Source: Sesamum alatum
Lineage: Eukaryota; Streptophyta; Magnoliopsida; Lamiales; Pedaliaceae
Reading direction: 5' to 3'
Assembly: GCA_034509735.1 (NCBI GenBank)
Contig: JACGWO010000007.1
Location: 62,001-126,000, forward strand
Length of the DNA: 64,000 nucleotides
Shown: positions 13,446 to 24,826 of the stretch, in pieces
Layout of the letters: every line of letters starts with the position of its first letter
Position numbering within the stretch: the first letter of the stretch is position 1
Made by a program: the position numbers and the translations under genes
The notes under the pieces: generated by a model
Database searches by the model: none
What the model saw: the letters and a program-made list of their open reading frames with translations, nothing else
Told to the model about the DNA's origin: nothing

Positions 13446-13953
13446 TTACTTTTTTTTTAGGAAAATAAGAATTTTGACATGAAAATTATGCAAACGCAAT
13501 TTATTATTAGAATTTTCATACAACACTAAGCGTAAGATAATAGGACTAGGTGAAAGATCTTTCAGAAATAGTGTGAAAGTTAAGATTGGAATATAGTCAG
13601 ACCAATGAAGATATTTTTGTCTTATGAGATATTAATTATATAAAACTTACAAGATGTTATAAAAAAAATAAAGTAAAGCTAAATTTTTTTAAAAAATTTA
13701 TAAAATCTAAAATATCTTATTTTATAACCTTATAAAGTTTAAAAAGACAAAAAAAAATCTCTACCTGATAACAAAAGAATAATGAAACCTTAAGACATGG
13801 AGATGTATTTGAAAATTGAAATCGAATGAGAGTTGTTGATATTTGGTTGTATTGCAGCATTTGTGGTGGGGTGGAAACACATGAATGCCCAACTAGTGGT
13901 TACGAGTGAAGACAATATAAGTCACGCCACCCCCAAATCTCGCCACCTATTAA

Positions 13954-13955
<2 letters not shown>

Positions 13956-13997
<42 letters not shown>
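13956..13997. repeat. (ATT)n microsatellite
   Basis: About 14 perfect ATT units in the spacer. A similar run lies at 17034-17061 and an AGT run at 14141-14160. Confidence 0.95.
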
Positions 13998-13998
<1 letters not shown>

Positions 13999-14676
13999 CC
14001 ATTTTCAACACAAGTTTTGGTGATGTCATGTGGCTGTGGTGCTTCATCATTGACAATTATTATACAACACAAACAGGCATTTATAATCGAGAATGAGCAT
14101 AATTAATCTAAACCGCAATATTAGAGTGAGTTGAAAAAAGTAGTAGTAGTAGTAGTAGTATTTGTGCTGTATTTTCATTTTGGTAAAACTTAGGATGTGG
14201 GGTGGGTGTATAGTGTATACTATTTGTGTATTTATTTAAGGAAGAAGAAAGGGTTCATTGAATTTGAACCTGGTTGGTTAGAGCCTAGAGGAGGGACCTA
14301 CACCTCATCTACCTGCCTTGACGTTACACAAACACCAATTTCTTGAATTTAAGAATATTATTAAGGAAACAGCAGCATTTTTCCCTCCTGCTCTGCTCTT
14401 AATTAATTCCCATAGATCATGAGTAAGTTGCACTTTTCCATTATCTATATGTCTTCAACTTAATTCATTCGCATACTACGTTTGAGAAACAACCATTAAA
14501 TCTGTACACACTACACACCTCCCTCTTTCAATCTTTCTCTACTTTCTCAAATATCACTTGTCAACATCCTCCTTCCTTCCTACATAAAACAACAACTCAC
14601 AAGGGAAACAACCAGGCCAGCCTGCCTGACTGACTCTATGTAATTCTACTGCTACTACCCTCTGTCTCTGTATCTT

Positions 14677-15040
14677 GGCAAGGGATCCTCTATTCCAATT
14701 TTGTATTCCATCTCCTATTCTACCTATAGGAGATGGACATGTGAAAATTTTAAATAAATAAAAAAATGAGTTGTAAAAGTATGGCCCAGAGAGAGAAAGT
14801 AAGGAATTTCATCCAAAACAAAAATATTAAAAAAAATATATATGAGAGAGAATATTATGAGAAAATAATAATTATTTTTTATCACTACAAAAAAAAATAG
14901 AATTATCTAGAAAAAAATATTTAATGAATTTTAAATTTTTAGTGGAAACAATCTTATTTATATTTATTTCCAAGAATTTTTACTTTGTTACAATAATGAA
15001 TTTTTTAATATTTTAGTGGACATAATCATTTTATAAAATT
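14677..15040 (+). repeat. left terminal inverted repeat of the Mutator-like element
   Basis: Pairs with 16601-16962 in inverse orientation. A second, shorter copy of its inner portion follows in direct orientation at about 15046-15180, and after it homology to the right arm resumes (ATAATTAGCAAG at about 15190, inverse near 16590). Confidence 0.85.
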
Positions 15041-15875
15041 AAATATATATACATATATATATATGAGAAAGAAAATATTATGAGGAAATAATAATTATTT
15101 TTTGTCACTACAAAAAAATAGAATTATAAATAAAAATATTTAATGAATTTTAAAATTTTAGTGGAAATAATAATTTTGTAAAAATTATAATTAGCAAGGA
15201 TTCTTTTTTAATTGTGGTTGCTTGAAGGATATTTTTTAGTTTCATCTCATCGAGCAGGACAAAAGTTTATTTGTTTGTGAGAAAATTATTATTTCTTAAC
15301 TTAAGAAAAAAATATTTTAAACACATTTAAAATATTACTATTGGAATAGAGGATCCGGACACATTGGCTTTATATTTTAGAGGATCCGGATGCAATTGGA
15401 ATAGAGGACCCGGATTATTAAATTATTATAGAATTCATTCATAAAAAATAACAATCAACAAAATCTGTAAATTGCATAACAATTTAAACAAGTTTAATTG
15501 ACAACAAATATATAAATAACCATACTTTATGATGGCAGTTCGAATAGCCATTAGTCTATAAAATTAATTATACGGAAGAATTAAAATCAACATTAGAGTA
15601 TTAAACATTAAGAATATTTGCTCTATGCTTAATTCTTTCTAAATCAAAATTCATATTCCACTTGAAAACAAAAACTCAACAAGAAGATATAAATACAGAA
15701 ATTTCATTAATCTAGTTGAGAAGTCACGTTCGTTTTGCTTTATATTATGTCCCTAGTCTACATATGCATTTGACTTATTTATATAAATATTATAAAAAAA
15801 TAAAAAATATTCAAAATATAACGAAACCAAAAAGCTTACAAATGTTACTTTTTTTTTTTTTTTTAAATTGTAATG

Positions 15876-15896
15876 GACTCCGCCGGCGGCGGAGTC
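15876..15896. other. perfect 9-bp GC hairpin in AT-rich transposon interior
   Basis: Arms GACTCCGCC (15876-15884) and GGCGGAGTC (15888-15896) around a GGC loop, preceded by a run of about 18 T. It is the most GC-rich spot within several hundred bases of strongly AT-rich sequence. Confidence 0.8.
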
Positions 15897-16600
15897 GTTT
15901 TCTTTTGTTCTTTTGTTCTTTTTATTTTTTAAACAGTATTTTGTAAGAATTTAATATTACTTATATTAATTACCTTTTAATAATTAATTAATCAATATGT
16001 ATTAATATACAAAATAGTTTAATAAATATTTATCATAAAAATTTAATTAAATTTTAAAGTAATTAAATATAATTTAATTTTTAATTTTTCCTTATTTTTT
16101 TAAAAAAATTTAAAATTGATAATTTTTGTTAGTTTGTTCAGTTAACTTGTAAACCTTTACATACAAATAAAAGGAAAAAAAAGTAGACGAAATCAATAAT
16201 TATGTTACTGTGACGCTACCATATTTTCTACGTTTTATGTAATACAAATCGATCTAAATTAAATTATAAACAAGAAAGGTACTTACTGAATATTACTCCT
16301 TTTTGAACTATCGCAAGTGATGATGTGGGAACTCAATTAGTTGAATCTTTCGATATATCGTCAACTAAAGAGCCTACAGACAATTCAATGGGTACTTCTG
16401 AATTTCAAAATCTCGTTGGAGAAAAGCTTCAAACAAGAAAGGGTTCTTGCAAAATATTGGTATCCCTTAAAATTCTTTGGTATTTATGTATAAACAAGTA
16501 TAGATTAATTTGGATTAGTAGTTTATTAGAAGAAGAAGTTGAAAATTAGTAGAATTAGAAGTGGAAGAAGTTCCCACAAAAAATAGTTCTTGCTAATTAT

Positions 16601-16962
16601 AATTTTATAAAATGATTATGTCCACTAAAATATGAAAAAATTCATTATTGTAACAAAGTAAAAATTCTTGGAAATAAATATAAATAAGATTGTTTTCACT
16701 AAAAATTTAAAATTCATTAAATATTTTTTTCTAGATAATTCTATTTTTTTTGTAGTGATAAAAAATAATTATTATTTTCTCATAATATTATCTCTCATAT
16801 ATATTTTTTTAATATTTTATTTGGATGAAATTCCTTACTTTTCTCTCTCTGAGCCCACACTTTTACAACTCATTTTTTTTATTTATTTAGATTTTTCACA
16901 TGTTCATCTCCTATAGTGGAATAAGAAATGGAATACAAAATTGGAATAGAGGATCCCTTGCC
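16601..16962 (-). repeat. right terminal inverted repeat of the Mutator-like element
   Basis: Reverse complement of the left arm with scattered substitutions and one- or two-base indels only. The outermost 33 bases look identical to the left end. Confidence 0.85.
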
Positions 16963-16971
16963 CTATATCTT

Positions 16972-18214
16972 ACTCTTGTGATATATGGGGTAAAGTAGAG
17001 AATGCACATACATATTTATTTTCTTTACCAAATTATTATTATTATTATTATTATTATTATTTTAAACTGAATTTCTCTTCTTTTCCCATTTCATAACCTC
17101 ACTCCATTCTGGTCCTTAGGTTCTTGATAACACTAACAAGTAACAGGGTCCACCTCCACACCCCACATCTTCCAACGCTCTGCTCTTAATTTAATTCCCT
17201 TCTCCATATCTTTTTCCTCTTCTCTTCTCTTAACATCTTCTTGTCAAAATTAAATTATTTTACTTTGTATCTTTTTCTTTTTAATTATATATATCTTCTC
17301 TTATTATTAACAGTCGCTCCTAATCATCTTTACGTTTTACTTTTACACCCACCCAAACTCTTCTTTCTTTCTCGAGCTCCGCTGCTATTTCAACACCCAA
17401 CATCCCACTCAAGGTAATATATATATATATATATATATAATTCTTTTGTGTGTTAAAAATACATAGTCCAAATCTCAATCCTCCCAAGTCCAAGGTTGCA
17501 AACTTCAAAGTCTTCAATTCAAAATAATAGCCTGGCCTGCACGCTGCAACAACTCAACACAACACAGGAAAAATAATAAATAATATATAGAGTTGAATAA
17601 AACCAAAAGAAAGAAAGAGCTACCTTGCACGAAACCAACGGAAATATGCCACAAGTAGACGGCCAACACACAAGTTGCACGGCTGACTGTACAGAAAAAC
17701 GGATGTAGACAGAAGACGCAATAATATGTCCAAGGCTGAACGCATCAACAAAAGAGTATCGGACTCAGCTTATCTCCACAATCCATACAAACCACCAGAT
17801 CAACTCAAAGTCTCAATCCACAAACAAAATTTAAACCCTTTTTCATTTTTGAATTCAAATATACTGTTCTTGAAGCTCCATCTATTATATGCAAGTGCTG
17901 GAAAAATCATGTTTCCTTCTCTTTTATTTTTTTCTTTTTTTTTTTTTTCATTTTATGATAATTAAATGGGAAAAACTGCGTTGTGTCCAAGATCTCCTTC
18001 AACTTGCAAATCATCATATGTACAACGGAAAGAATATGTTCCTCTGTTCCCAAAATTGCACGCATGCTTAGGTGTTAAATACTGGCCGGTGAACAAAAAG
18101 ACCGCTGAAATCCTCCCCTTTCACTCTGGACGTAGCGCCTCTCCCCCTCGAAGAGAAGAGATTTTTTTCTGACAAATTCAAAAATAACCAAACCTGAACT
18201 TGGAGATGTTATCA
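16972..18214. other. spacer / 3' region of the serine-rich gene, no gene seen
   Basis: Pyrimidine-rich and AT-rich sequence with ATT (17034-17061) and AT (17417-17440) microsatellites. Open frames at 17726-17965, 17889-18071 and 17966-18172 are overlapping low-complexity frames with no domain. The last few hundred bases are presumably the 3' UTR of the minus-strand serine-rich gene. Confidence 0.5.
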
Positions 18215-18835
18215 TCACACATCCTCGGCTTTGGACATGACTGAAAGCCTGCTGGGTCGCGGTTGGAAGTCAGCACGACGGCGCTGCTGATGCGATGATG
18301 GACGAATCAAAGCCGCCAAAGCTCGCTTAACCAGATCTCCTTCAACCGTGCCGATCCGCACCAGAGAATTGGTCATGGCGGATCTCCTCATGTTCAAGCG
18401 ATTGGGCGAGTAGGGTATGGAATGATTTGCGGAAGTAGTATTCTTATGCAAGGCACAGCGGAAGGAACCCGGGTGAGTGGTGGGGGAGCACAAGCAGGTC
18501 CTTTTCTGAATATTAGGGTTACTCCTCTGAATAGAAGGGCGTGGAGAAATGGAGGTATGAATAGAGAAGGTGACGGAGGGAGCAGGAGGTGGGGGGGAGA
18601 GAGCATGGAGGTGGACACGGGAGGGGGAAAGGGATCGAGATTGGTTGAAGAAAGTAGACGAGGAGGGGGAGGAAGAGTAGTAGGCGGTGGAGGATGCGAA
18701 GGAGGAGGAGGAGGAGGAGGTGGTGGTGGTAATAGTGGAATTGTAAAAGGGACCAGAGCGTTGGAAAGGGGAGGAAAGAGGTAAGGGCTTGGAGTAGGAG
18801 TAGAAGGAGCTCGATCTTTTAGATTTAGTAGCCAT
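18215..18835 (-). CDS. serine-rich protein-like (single exon)
   Basis: Intronless 206-residue protein. The first ~60 residues are almost pure Ser/Thr/Phe/Tyr/Pro, followed by a Pro/Ser linker and a conserved C-terminal half: a Cys motif CLCSPTTHPGSFRC at about residues 115-128, then RRSAMTNSLVRIG and RALAALIRPSSHQ, ending FQPRPSRLSVMSKAEDV. These blocks define the plant serine-rich protein-related family (Arabidopsis AT5G11090 and AT5G25280); its molecular role is unknown. The start is chosen as the first ATG that gives the typical basic MATKSKRSSS beginning. A frame on the same strand at 18394-18906 and an antisense frame at 18422-18784 are low-complexity shadows of the Ser/Pro codons. The neighbouring synaptotagmin and SPS genes match the Arabidopsis AT5G11090-11110 order. 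Confidence 0.85.
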   Translation of the reverse strand: MATKSKRSSSFYSYSKPLPLSSPFQRSGPFYNSTITTTTSSSSSSFASSTAYYSSSPSSSTFFNQSRSLSPSRVHLHALSPPPPAPSVTFSIHTSISPRPSIQRSNPNIQKRTCLCSPTTHPGSFRCALHKNTTSANHSIPYSPNRLNMRRSAMTNSLVRIGTVEGDLVKRALAALIRPSSHQQRRRADFQPRPSRLSVMSKAEDV

Positions 18836-20289
18836 CCTCGTCCTCGTCCTCCTGGAAATATAAGAACACCCAGATTCAAACTACCTCTGCTGGTGCTAAC
18901 AAACAATCTAAGAAGAAAGAAAGAAGAATATTTGTTTTGTAAAAGGGCCCTGAGGCTTTTCAGTTTGGCAAACCTAGCTGGTGTGCAAGGGTGGTTTTAT
19001 AGGAGGAGACGGAATGGCAACCCCTCGTAAAAGAGGCATTTGTCTAGGGCTATTTTTGGGAAATCATCAGTGGTGGGTGGGCCCTGCACTGCACCCTCTA
19101 CTCATACAATATACATCCATCTATATCTAGAACCTACACAAATATACATTTCAGACTCCAATCATAATTAATTATTAATAAATAATAATAATAATAATAC
19201 TTAGTCTTGCCAGCCAGTTGCCTTTGCCCCCTCCCCCTTCCAATTAACTCAAAATAAATATCTCTAAGATCCCATTCCAACAATTGAAGGAGGAATGGCA
19301 TTGCCTTACAAAATAAAGAAATAGTCATATGTTGAATATATATAGATATATAGTAATAAAAGGCAGCTTAGTCAATCACCGGAAAGCAAATAGATACATA
19401 ACAATAATGTAAAACTACCATGTCCGTGTCGTGTGAGAATCAATCAATCATCATCATCATCATCCTAAGTAGGCATGAAAGACAAGTTCAAATCAAACAT
19501 AAAATTGTCTCTTGCTTTACCAAAGGGGTGCCCCCCGCCCCAATTACATCATCATCTCCATTCTCCTGCTAACTAATTCAAAACAAGAAGAAAGAGAGAG
19601 GGGCAGAGGAAGAGGATGTAAGCATCGCCATATTGATGCCTAACTTGCTTAAAAAACATAAACAAACAAGAAAGTCAACAAACATGGAAATTAGGTGTAT
19701 ATGGAACCATAAGGTCAGATGGACTGGAGGGAGTATCAACAAGTTTGAAATTGAAGGGATGGGACAGCCTACTCTGATGGGAAATGCAACGGAAAGAAAT
19801 GAAAATATTTACCAAACCAAATAACAGGGCAGCTAGAGTTGAGAAAAAGGCTCATTTGTTGAAGACTATGCTTGAGGCCTCCTAACTCAAAATACCATGG
19901 GATGGGAAAGCCATTAGCACGTAAGTGGAATGTAAATGATTTTCTCTTCCATGGCCATTCTCTACTAGGGTCCTGCAAGAATTCACCAAAACCAGCACCT
20001 GTACCTTTTGGAGGAGGGGTGGGGGGGTCACTGGCAACTGGCAACTGGCAATTCATACTGATTGTGGACCCTGCAATTTTTTTACCAGTCCTGGAGCTGG
20101 AAGGAAGCACAAGCATTCACCAGAGAGACAAAAGAAATGTAGCAAAGTGAGTACAAGATTCACCACCTTTTCAAACCATATTCATATTATATAAGCTCCT
20201 CCAGATACAAAATACACTCGGTAAGTGAATGATTGAAATCGTATCCTAATACTGATACTGATCATATTTTCAATTCCTTGAATTTGGTG
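18836..20289. other. spacer between serine-rich and TOPLESS-like genes
   Basis: Contains the 5' flank of the serine-rich gene, AAT and ATC microsatellites (19172-19199, 19446-19465) and the 3' region of the TOPLESS-like gene. A minus-strand frame at 19769-20116 (115 codons) has unusually even composition for a spacer, with Pro-rich and aromatic stretches, but matches no family I know and has no downstream exon I can join. I do not call it a gene. Confidence 0.45.
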
Positions 20290-23200
20290 TCAGCGCTGCA
20301 TATTACAGATCGAAACCTCTATTACCAAAACTCCACCATTAGATAACCCCAACGCAAACTGGTTTTCCTTGTGCGGATTAGTAGCAACCACCACAGGGTA
20401 CGCATAACTGAAACCAAGTACAATCCCCATAAAATTAACATGTCATTATAACCATGAAATCAAACTTCAATGCATCATCACATCATACCTCACATGAGGT
20501 GGAAGATAAGTACACCGAGGAATCATAAATCTTAATCTGAGATTTGAACGGTGAAGAATTATGATAGCTCCATCTCTCATCACAACATACACCAACTGAC
20601 TGTCCCACGAAAATGCAGCATGGGAAATCCGTGGAGAAAAGTTGCCAACGGCCCACTGAAACTCCACAAAACATCACTAGTTATATATTATCACGACACA
20701 CAGAAGCACCTTCATTTTCTCAATTGTGTGTGTCAGCTCACCTGCTTCACACATTGCAGCGTGGTTGTTTCATATATTGCAACTTGTGTCTCATGTACTA
20801 CCAGGAAGCTCTTCTGATCCTTGTCAAGCTCAATATTGGTCTCGGTTATGTCTGAGGCCAACCAACTAATCCCAATCTGTAGCACTGTGCTTTTCTTTTT
20901 CTCCCAGTTAACACAATCCCACAAAACAATCTGCACGTACCATATTTAAATGAATTATGGGACAATATTTATCTGTAAACTACTGTTGAATTTCCTCTTG
21001 TAGGAGACATGCATAAAAACTACTACGCACTAACCTCAGTATCAACTGCACAAGAGATAAGTAGATTTGAAGTGGTTGAGAGAGCAAGGCCACTAATTCT
21101 TCTAGAGTGCCCTTCAAGCTTATTGATTACCTGCAAATCAAAGACTTAATTAGCATAGCATGTAATGGAGAATGATTCTTTTGAATGAATAATTTTGCCT
21201 CGCCACCTTCGCTCCAGGTATGCTGTAGATGAGAATTGTTGAATCATCCATGCCAATGACAATTTTGTCGTCATCTGGAGGATAGAACATAATACATGTC
21301 GGAGCAGGTGGAGGCAGCATGATATTCATCACTTTCTACGCTTATCCACCACATTCAAATACAATAATGAGTTACAATTGTAAGTGAATTGTACAATACA
21401 TTATGCACCACCAGCCCTCAAGGATTACCCTGAACTCCAGCATGCTGTATAAGGTAATCATCTTTCCTGATCCTGAGATGGCATATGAATCATTCCTGGA
21501 CAAAGCAAAGCATGTAACTGTATCCAAGCCGTTACCAGGAAGATCATTGATCATTATTCGTTCACCACTTGATTGCCATAGTCTGTGGAAGTCCTGAAGC
21601 ACATACAAAACTCATGAAAACATTAGACAGCTTTCCCCCACCCCACCAAAAAAAGAAAAAGGACAAATTAAGGGTGAAAAAGGGAAGGGGGGAAGTGACA
21701 GAGAGAGAGAAATATGAAAGAAAAATTCCACAAAAGTTGAAAGTTTTAGTTGATGTTAAAGAAAAAAAATGATACCTCAACTGAGTCAATATCATTTAAC
21801 CATCTCCACAGGAACTGAATGCCATTTTCTGCTAATGCCAAAATGCCATTACCTGCATTAGTATATACCAATCTCCGAATCTGCAACCATCGCACAAGAA
21901 AATATTATCCTTTTCCTATTTCTTGAAATGAGCAGTGAAATTCAATTAACAGTCATTTTCACAATAATCAACCACAGAATTTGATAGCTGTTGTGCTAGG
22001 CCTATATGTGTGATATTGCAAGAGTGAAAAAATTAACTCCTGTATATATACTTGAATACAAAAATGGAAATATAAGAGGTTGAAAGAAAACACTAAGTTT
22101 CCATAGATACTGCAGTTGTCAACTCTGAAAGTCTCCTCCATAATAAGGGGAATTTTCCTCATGGAAGTGGTAAAAATACTTGAAGCACAATCCATGAATT
22201 AAACTGTAGAGGACGTCAAAGGTCCCCAATCATTGTGAATGTAGTGTCTAAAGTAAATAGCAGACTAGCACCAATGGATAATATGAATTCCGCATCAATC
22301 GTACCACTTCACTGTTGACACTGGAACTGAGCAGCACGGCTTGGATTTTCAGTCCGTACGAACTCGGTGCCAATTCCTGCAAAAATGATGGTACTTACGG
22401 AGAAATGAGAGCTAATACAAACGAAAGTATGTAATGATTCATAGCAACAGGAAGTTTGAACTTTAATAGAGTCATTGTCATGGGATTGGGGGGACCAGAA
22501 ACAGAAGTGAATTAAACATTATAGCAGGTAACAATAAAGCAGAGGAAAGGATATGAAGACATTTGATTGTTATCTGTGAAAATCTTACCAAGGAGCTTGA
22601 GCTTCCTATTTCCACCCCACCAGATATACCTTCTGGTCCAGGACACTTATGATCCGTAAGGAGGGTGTCAAGACGAGGTTGCGGAAGAGGATTTGCACAG
22701 TGAAAATGCTGCCAGTTGAAGCTGAATATTATACTTAGAGTCAGCTTATATACTCCGAAAACTAAGGAACACGACTTTGCTCAAGTACATCAAAATTACA
22801 GTGGTATTGAGATGGTAAATGATTTCTTCAGCAGAAGTAAAAGGTTCCAAAACTCATATAAACTTTAGAAGAACACAAGGACAAAGAAATACCTCTGGTT
22901 AATCAGGCACTTTAACCTTGACTGGTTCATTTGAGGGAAGCTAATTCTTCCCTCAAGAAGTGGATTTTTCTCAATGTAAGTCCTAAGTTTATCCATCAGT
23001 CTGATTCTGTCACCCAGCACTTGTACACGCGAACGTGGTCTGAGTAAAATGTGCTACATGTTAGTTCATCATGTGCTTTACAATATTAGTTAATCCAAAA
23101 CCTTGGGATACCTTACACGAACTGGTCGAACCCTAGGAGCTGAATCAGAGTTGCATACTGTCGTCTGCAGCTTCCTTCTGCAAAAACTCTGAGATCTCTG

Positions 23201-23655
23201 CAAAGAATGTTGAAGGCTGCTGCAGAATCGTTCCTATCAAAAAAAAATTGGCAGTTGAAGGGTGAAAAATAACTCAAAAAATTAATAAAGGAAAAGTCAT
23301 GATTCATGAAAACCATAATCTTACTTGTCTATTAATGTCTCAGTAAAGTTGTGCTTCCTAATCTCGAAATATATCATGCTTGAGTATGTGTTATCTTCAA
23401 GTCGCGTGAAATTTGAAACATACCTCTCAGCTTCTTTCCAACTCCCACTGTACACCAGTTTTTCAAAATCTTTCAAAGAGAAGAAATAGCCTGTCTCCTG
23501 CTGAAGCCTATTTAAGAAGGTATAAGTAAGTTCCTGAAAGAATAACAATAGGTGGAAAAGTTTGGAGTTGCAACTCACGCACGACCAGTCCGTTCCAGGC
23601 GCTCTTCATCACAAAATTGCAGGATCAAGAAGATGAGGTCTTTACGGAGAGACAT
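20290..23655 (-). CDS. half-length TOPLESS-related transcriptional co-repressor (spliced)
   Basis: Thirteen coding exons join in phase to 565 residues: 23655-23579, 23507-23325, 23233-23117, 23039-22893, 22721-22589, 22376-22305, 21880-21776, 21593-21429, 21335-21207, 21130-21035, 20930-20742, 20655-20489, 20407-20290. The N-terminal ~200 residues correspond to the TOPLESS domain: LisH (MSLRKDLIFLILQFCDEERL), CTLH (TGYFFSLKDFEKLVYSGSW, YFEIRKHNF) and the CRA segment ending LINQSFNWQHFHCANPLPQP. In known TPL/TPR proteins this region binds EAR motifs. The next ~18 residues are a short linker, and the protein then enters directly at the equivalent of the second WD propeller (RRLVYTNAGNGILALAENGI, FALSRNDSYAISGSG, KIVIGMDDSTILIYSIPGAK, LEGHSRRISGLALS, FLVVHETQVAIYE). 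It ends soon after FALGLSNGGVLVIE. Known TPL is about 1,130 residues with two propellers; the first one is absent here. A non-coding first exon likely lies near 24.2-24.35 kb. Confidence 0.85.
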
Positions 23656-24349
23656 TGCAGGTAGCAGTCTCCTAAGACAGTTAGAAATTGACATTCAGCA
23701 AACAAGCTTGTGCAAATTCAGTGGGTTTACATGACCAAGAATCACATAATAGCGAAAAACCCACCCACTAGCACTAGGAAGAAATGGATAATGAATCTTG
23801 TGGTGAAATTTGTGATCTAGTTTAATTTTTCCACTTGTTTTCTTGGGTTTATTTATAAAAGCGTCTCCAGGAAAAACAACATGCGCAACTTGGACTTCCT
23901 CCTCCAGATGATCAAATTCATGAGTAGAGGGAAATCCCAATCGAAACCAACTTTACAAATTCAGTGAAATACTCTTGTCTTAATGGGTTACTCTTCTTTG
24001 ACAGTAGAAGAAAACAAACGGAAAAAACTGAAATTAAACTTACAACAGAATGCAATGCAGAGGCAGTAATCCTTGTCAATCAGTGAAATCATACAATCAA
24101 GTCCAAGAAAGAAACACCCTCAAAAGAAAAATAAAGGGCTGATAAAAGTTAAACAAACATGAACAAGTTATAGCTAGCCGTAATGAAAGAAAATAATTAA
24201 GGAAAAAAAAGGATACGCTTACTTGTTACTTTGGTGATGATTCAAGAACTGAACACAAAATTAGAAACAATATCAACTGCTCAACCACATGCACATGCAC
24301 ATGCACAGCAGTTTCCGTTCTTGTATTTGCGTTTGCAGCTGCAGAAAAG

Positions 24350-24826
24350 AGTGAGAAAGCGATTCCGTTCAACCACTAACTTATATAAGTAGTTTGAGTT
24401 ATACCAACTACCAATTGAATTTTTTATCAAAAAAAACTACCAATTGAAGATTTGTGTATGAATTTGATGGGCTAGATTTGGGCCGATCCGTCTCTCACTG
24501 ACTGCTTTGGAAATGGGCTTTCATCTACACATACACATACACCTTTTGATAAATCTCCTCTCATATTTTAAAAGAAAAAGAAAAAACAAAGGAAACAGAA
24601 GATTGTCGACTCTCTCTCTCAAGTCAAAAAGGAAATATAACTGCTAAAGCCCTAAAAGAGTAGATAAACCCCCAAATTGGAAAAGGAACCAGCTTTAGGG
24701 TTTTATGGAACCCCTCTAATTATTCCAAGTTATACACATCTGTACATATAACACTGACTCTTTTCTTTTCTATCAAGCTTTGGTTGTATAGGGTTGGTTT
24801 TCTTTGCTTAAGGTGAAAGACCGAAG
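24350..24826. promoter_or_regulatory. divergent promoter between TOPLESS-like and acidic-protein genes
   Basis: About 0.45 kb separates the inferred 5' end of the minus-strand TOPLESS-like gene from the ATG of the plus-strand acidic-protein gene. Two AGCCCTAAA/TTTAGGGTTTT-type words occur at about 24646-24654 and 24692-24702; telo-box-like AAACCCTAA motifs are known in promoters of plant growth genes. The remainder is AT-rich. Confidence 0.45.

Larger units (their letters stand above)
14677..16962. mobile_element. non-autonomous Mutator-like element (2.3 kb)
   Basis: The left end begins GGCAAGGGATCCTCTATTCC and the right end is its exact inverse, ending GGATCCCTTGCC. The arms stay alignable for about 360 bp on each side (14677-15040 and 16601-16962), covering landmarks such as CACTACAAAAAAA and TTCCAAGAATTTTTAC. 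The flanks give a 9-base near-perfect target duplication: CTGTATCTT at 14668-14676 and CTATATCTT at 16963-16971. Long terminal inverted repeats plus a 9-base duplication are the established hallmarks of Mutator-like elements. The interior has no transposase; the only open frame of note (16325-16549, 74 codons) has no domain I recognise. The left arm contains an extra partial tandem copy of itself (about 15046-15180). Confidence 0.85.

Noticed and set aside
16325..16549. 74-codon frame inside the Mutator-like element
   Set aside because: No transposase or captured-gene motif that I recognise; it stays part of the non-coding interior.
18394..18906. Pro-rich 170-codon frame overlapping the serine-rich gene
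   Set aside because: Shifted-frame reading of TCC/CCT-rich Ser/Pro codons; the other frame carries the conserved family motifs.
19769..20116. 115-codon minus-strand frame downstream of the TOPLESS-like gene
   Set aside because: Composition is protein-like but there is no family match, no joining exon and no clear promoter; it lies in the presumed 3' region of the neighbouring gene. It could be a short unknown gene, but I cannot support it.
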